Shown: one piece after another, positions 33,139 to 34,187 of the stretch
How the letters are laid out: each line of letters starts with the position of its first letter
Numbering within the stretch: the stretch's first letter is position 1
Assembly: GCA_949293985.1 (NCBI GenBank)
Contig: CASFFN010000013.1
Location: 781 to 34,967, forward strand
DNA: 34,187 nt
Direction: 5' to 3'
Source of the DNA: an uncultured Eubacteriales bacterium
GTDB lineage: Bacteria > Bacillota > Clostridia > Oscillospirales > Oscillospiraceae
Notes under the pieces: model-generated
Told to the model about the DNA's origin: nothing
What the model saw: only the letters and a program-made list of their open reading frames with translations
The model's database searches: none
Translations under genes and position numbers: made by a program

Positions 33139-33945
33139 TTAAAAAACACGCTCCAAAACATACCACAGGACGGCCAGAAGAATAGCAAAGGGCAGATAAG
33201 CAGACAGAGCCGCTGCGGAAATACTGACGCCTACAATGCCCAAAGACTGCATTCCGTAGGAGAGTCCTGCCAGCAGGGCCGTGGTAAAGACAGCCCGCGT
33301 CAGCTGCTTTCCTACCATATTGGCGAAGAAAAAGGTGTAGAAAGCGGCAATCAGGGGATTGACGGAGGTGAGAAGGAACCCCACCAGGAACTTTAACGCA
33401 CCGGTCAGGAGCATAATCACCAGCAGCGCCAGCAAAATCACCGGCGCATAGGTAACAATCCCGTCGGGCAGGAAGGTGACAGTCAGCCAATGCACGCCCA
33501 GGTGCAGGGCCATGGCGATGACAACGGCAAGGCTGCGGAAAATCACCCAGGTGAAAATGTTACGGCCTTTGGGGAGCCAGCCGGTGGCCAGATTGGCAAG
33601 AAATGCCAAAATTATCATGCTCAGCAGCTGCTCGCCCACCAGGGTGTAAGGCGCATTCCGGAAGGAAAACAGATTCATGGTCTGACCGGAAATGCTCACA
33701 AAGGGGAGGGGAGCGGTAAGGTATTTATACTCCACGCCGATGCTGTGAATTACCACCGTAATGGCATAGATAAACAAAATGCCAATGGCGCCGGACAGAC
33801 TGTGGCAGAGGGTGGAATTTCTGCCGAATACCACCCGGGCAAAGGTACCCAGCAGCAAAGTACCAAGAATCAGTACCCCGGAAAAAATCAGAAAATTCCA
33901 GAAATCAATGCCGATGGATGCAAAATAGTCAAAGAGAAAGTCCAT
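33139..33945 (-). CDS. Polytopic membrane protein, unknown function
   Basis: A 268-residue integral membrane protein with about seven hydrophobic segments. The first is near residues 15-38 (NFLIFSGVLILGTLLLGTFA); the last begins near AFAILLAVLWYVL at the C-terminus. I do not recognise the family. The overall pattern, with small residues in the helices and a polar SISGQTMNLFSFRNAP loop, recalls CvpA-like proteins, but this is weak. AAGGAGG lies 6 bases before the ATG. It follows rplL on the same strand, with a terminator hairpin between and no clear promoter, so it may depend on read-through. Confidence 0.8.
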   Translation of the reverse strand: MDFLFDYFASIGIDFWNFLIFSGVLILGTLLLGTFARVVFGRNSTLCHSLSGAIGILFIYAITVVIHSIGVEYKYLTAPLPFVSISGQTMNLFSFRNAPYTLVGEQLLSMIILAFLANLATGWLPKGRNIFTWVIFRSLAVVIAMALHLGVHWLTVTFLPDGIVTYAPVILLALLVIMLLTGALKFLVGFLLTSVNPLIAAFYTFFFANMVGKQLTRAVFTTALLAGLSYGMQSLGIVGVSISAAALSAYLPFAILLAVLWYVLERVF

Positions 33946-33964
33946 GGTTTCCTCCTTATAAGAG

Positions 33965-33992
33965 AAACAGCCGCCGAAAGTGGCGGCTGTTT
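33965..33992 (-). terminator. rplL terminator
   Basis: AAACAGCCGCC and GGCGGCTGTTT form a perfect 11-bp stem around a 6-base loop, followed on the minus strand by CTCTTAT. It ends 19 bases before the next start codon, so some read-through may feed the membrane gene. Confidence 0.85.
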
Positions 33993-34011
33993 ATAGATGA
34001 GAAAAGTAAAA

Positions 34012-34187
34012 TTACTTGATCTCGGCGGTAGCGCCGGCTTCCTTCAGCTCGGCAACCAGCTTCTCGGCATCTTCCTTGGAGATGGCTTCCTTCAGGGTCT
34101 TGGGGCAGTTGTCCACCAGATCCTTGGCGTCCTTCAGGCCCAGGCCGGTAGCGGCACGGACAACCTTGATAACGCCCAGCTTGGAAG
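34012..34187 (-). CDS. rplL: 50S ribosomal protein L7/L12, C-terminal part (runs off window)
   Basis: The factor-recruiting stalk protein of the ribosome. The last 57 or so residues are present: [25 protein letters not shown], then [13 protein letters not shown], ending [10 protein letters not shown]. This is the conserved globular C-terminal domain that contacts elongation factors. The N-terminal dimerisation domain and start lie beyond the right edge. The TAA stop is at 34014-34012, followed by a terminator. rplJ would be expected upstream, outside the window. Confidence 0.97.
   Translation of the reverse strand, partial: SKLGVIKVVRAATGLGLKDAKDLVDNCPKTLKEAISKEDAEKLVAELKEAGATAEIK

Overview
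The window reads as a chromosomal segment of a Gram-positive anaerobe of the class Clostridia, most likely an Oscillospiraceae/Ruminococcaceae-type gut bacterium. I infer this from the GC-rich coding sequence, strong AGGAGG-type ribosome binding sites, sigma-A promoters with 16-17 bp spacers, a T-box in front of alaS, and gene neighbourhoods that match Bacillus/Clostridium (smc-ftsY; yhbY-nadD-yqeK-rsfS; Xaa-Pro peptidase-efp; comEC-holA). Nearly all of the window is housekeeping core. There is no CRISPR array, tRNA, rRNA or prophage.

Layout. 1-240 is the end of an ISL3-type insertion sequence whose transposase runs off the left edge. mnmA (minus) and a secreted GH24 lysozyme with five SH3 repeats (plus) diverge from 1362-1629. 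A long plus-strand operon follows from one promoter at 3870: smc, ftsY, rdgB, yhbY, a nadD-yqeK fusion, rsfS and leuS (3938-13634). rpsU has its own consensus promoter and a structured leader. It converges on an unrecognised minus-strand gene (13996-14712), which diverges from yqeG and an Xaa-Pro peptidase. efp is followed by an acidic zinc-ribbon protein. Next come a uridine phosphorylase-like gene with a small membrane protein, a minus-strand EamA transporter, pepF with a small partner gene, and T-box-controlled alaS. comEC, holA, an RNase M5-like TOPRIM gene and an ABC-F ATPase form a tight run. mrp has its own promoter. The right end is minus strand: a CofE-like (F420 ligase fold) protein, an unknown membrane protein, and the C-terminus of rplL at the edge.

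How the genes work together. Most serve translation and its quality control: tRNA thiolation (MnmA), charging (LeuS, AlaS), ribosome assembly and silencing (YhbY, RsfS, S21, L7/L12), elongation rescue (EF-P, ABC-F) and possibly 5S rRNA maturation (RNase M5-like). Others serve chromosome organisation and replication (SMC, HolA), membrane targeting (FtsY), NAD and nucleotide hygiene (NadD, YqeK, RdgB, uridine phosphorylase), peptide turnover (PepF, Xaa-Pro peptidase) and Fe-S delivery (Mrp).

I found no clear new multi-gene system. The most interesting points are: an insertion-sequence transposase whose start codon and promoter -35 box lie in opposite arms of an 11-bp inverted repeat, a layout that would block translation of read-through RNA; an rpsU leader with two Shine-Dalgarno/start pairs and two competing hairpins; a CofE-like ligase outside an obvious F420 context; a 28-bp perfect palindrome beside it; and a candidate promoter inside the nadD-yqeK fusion.
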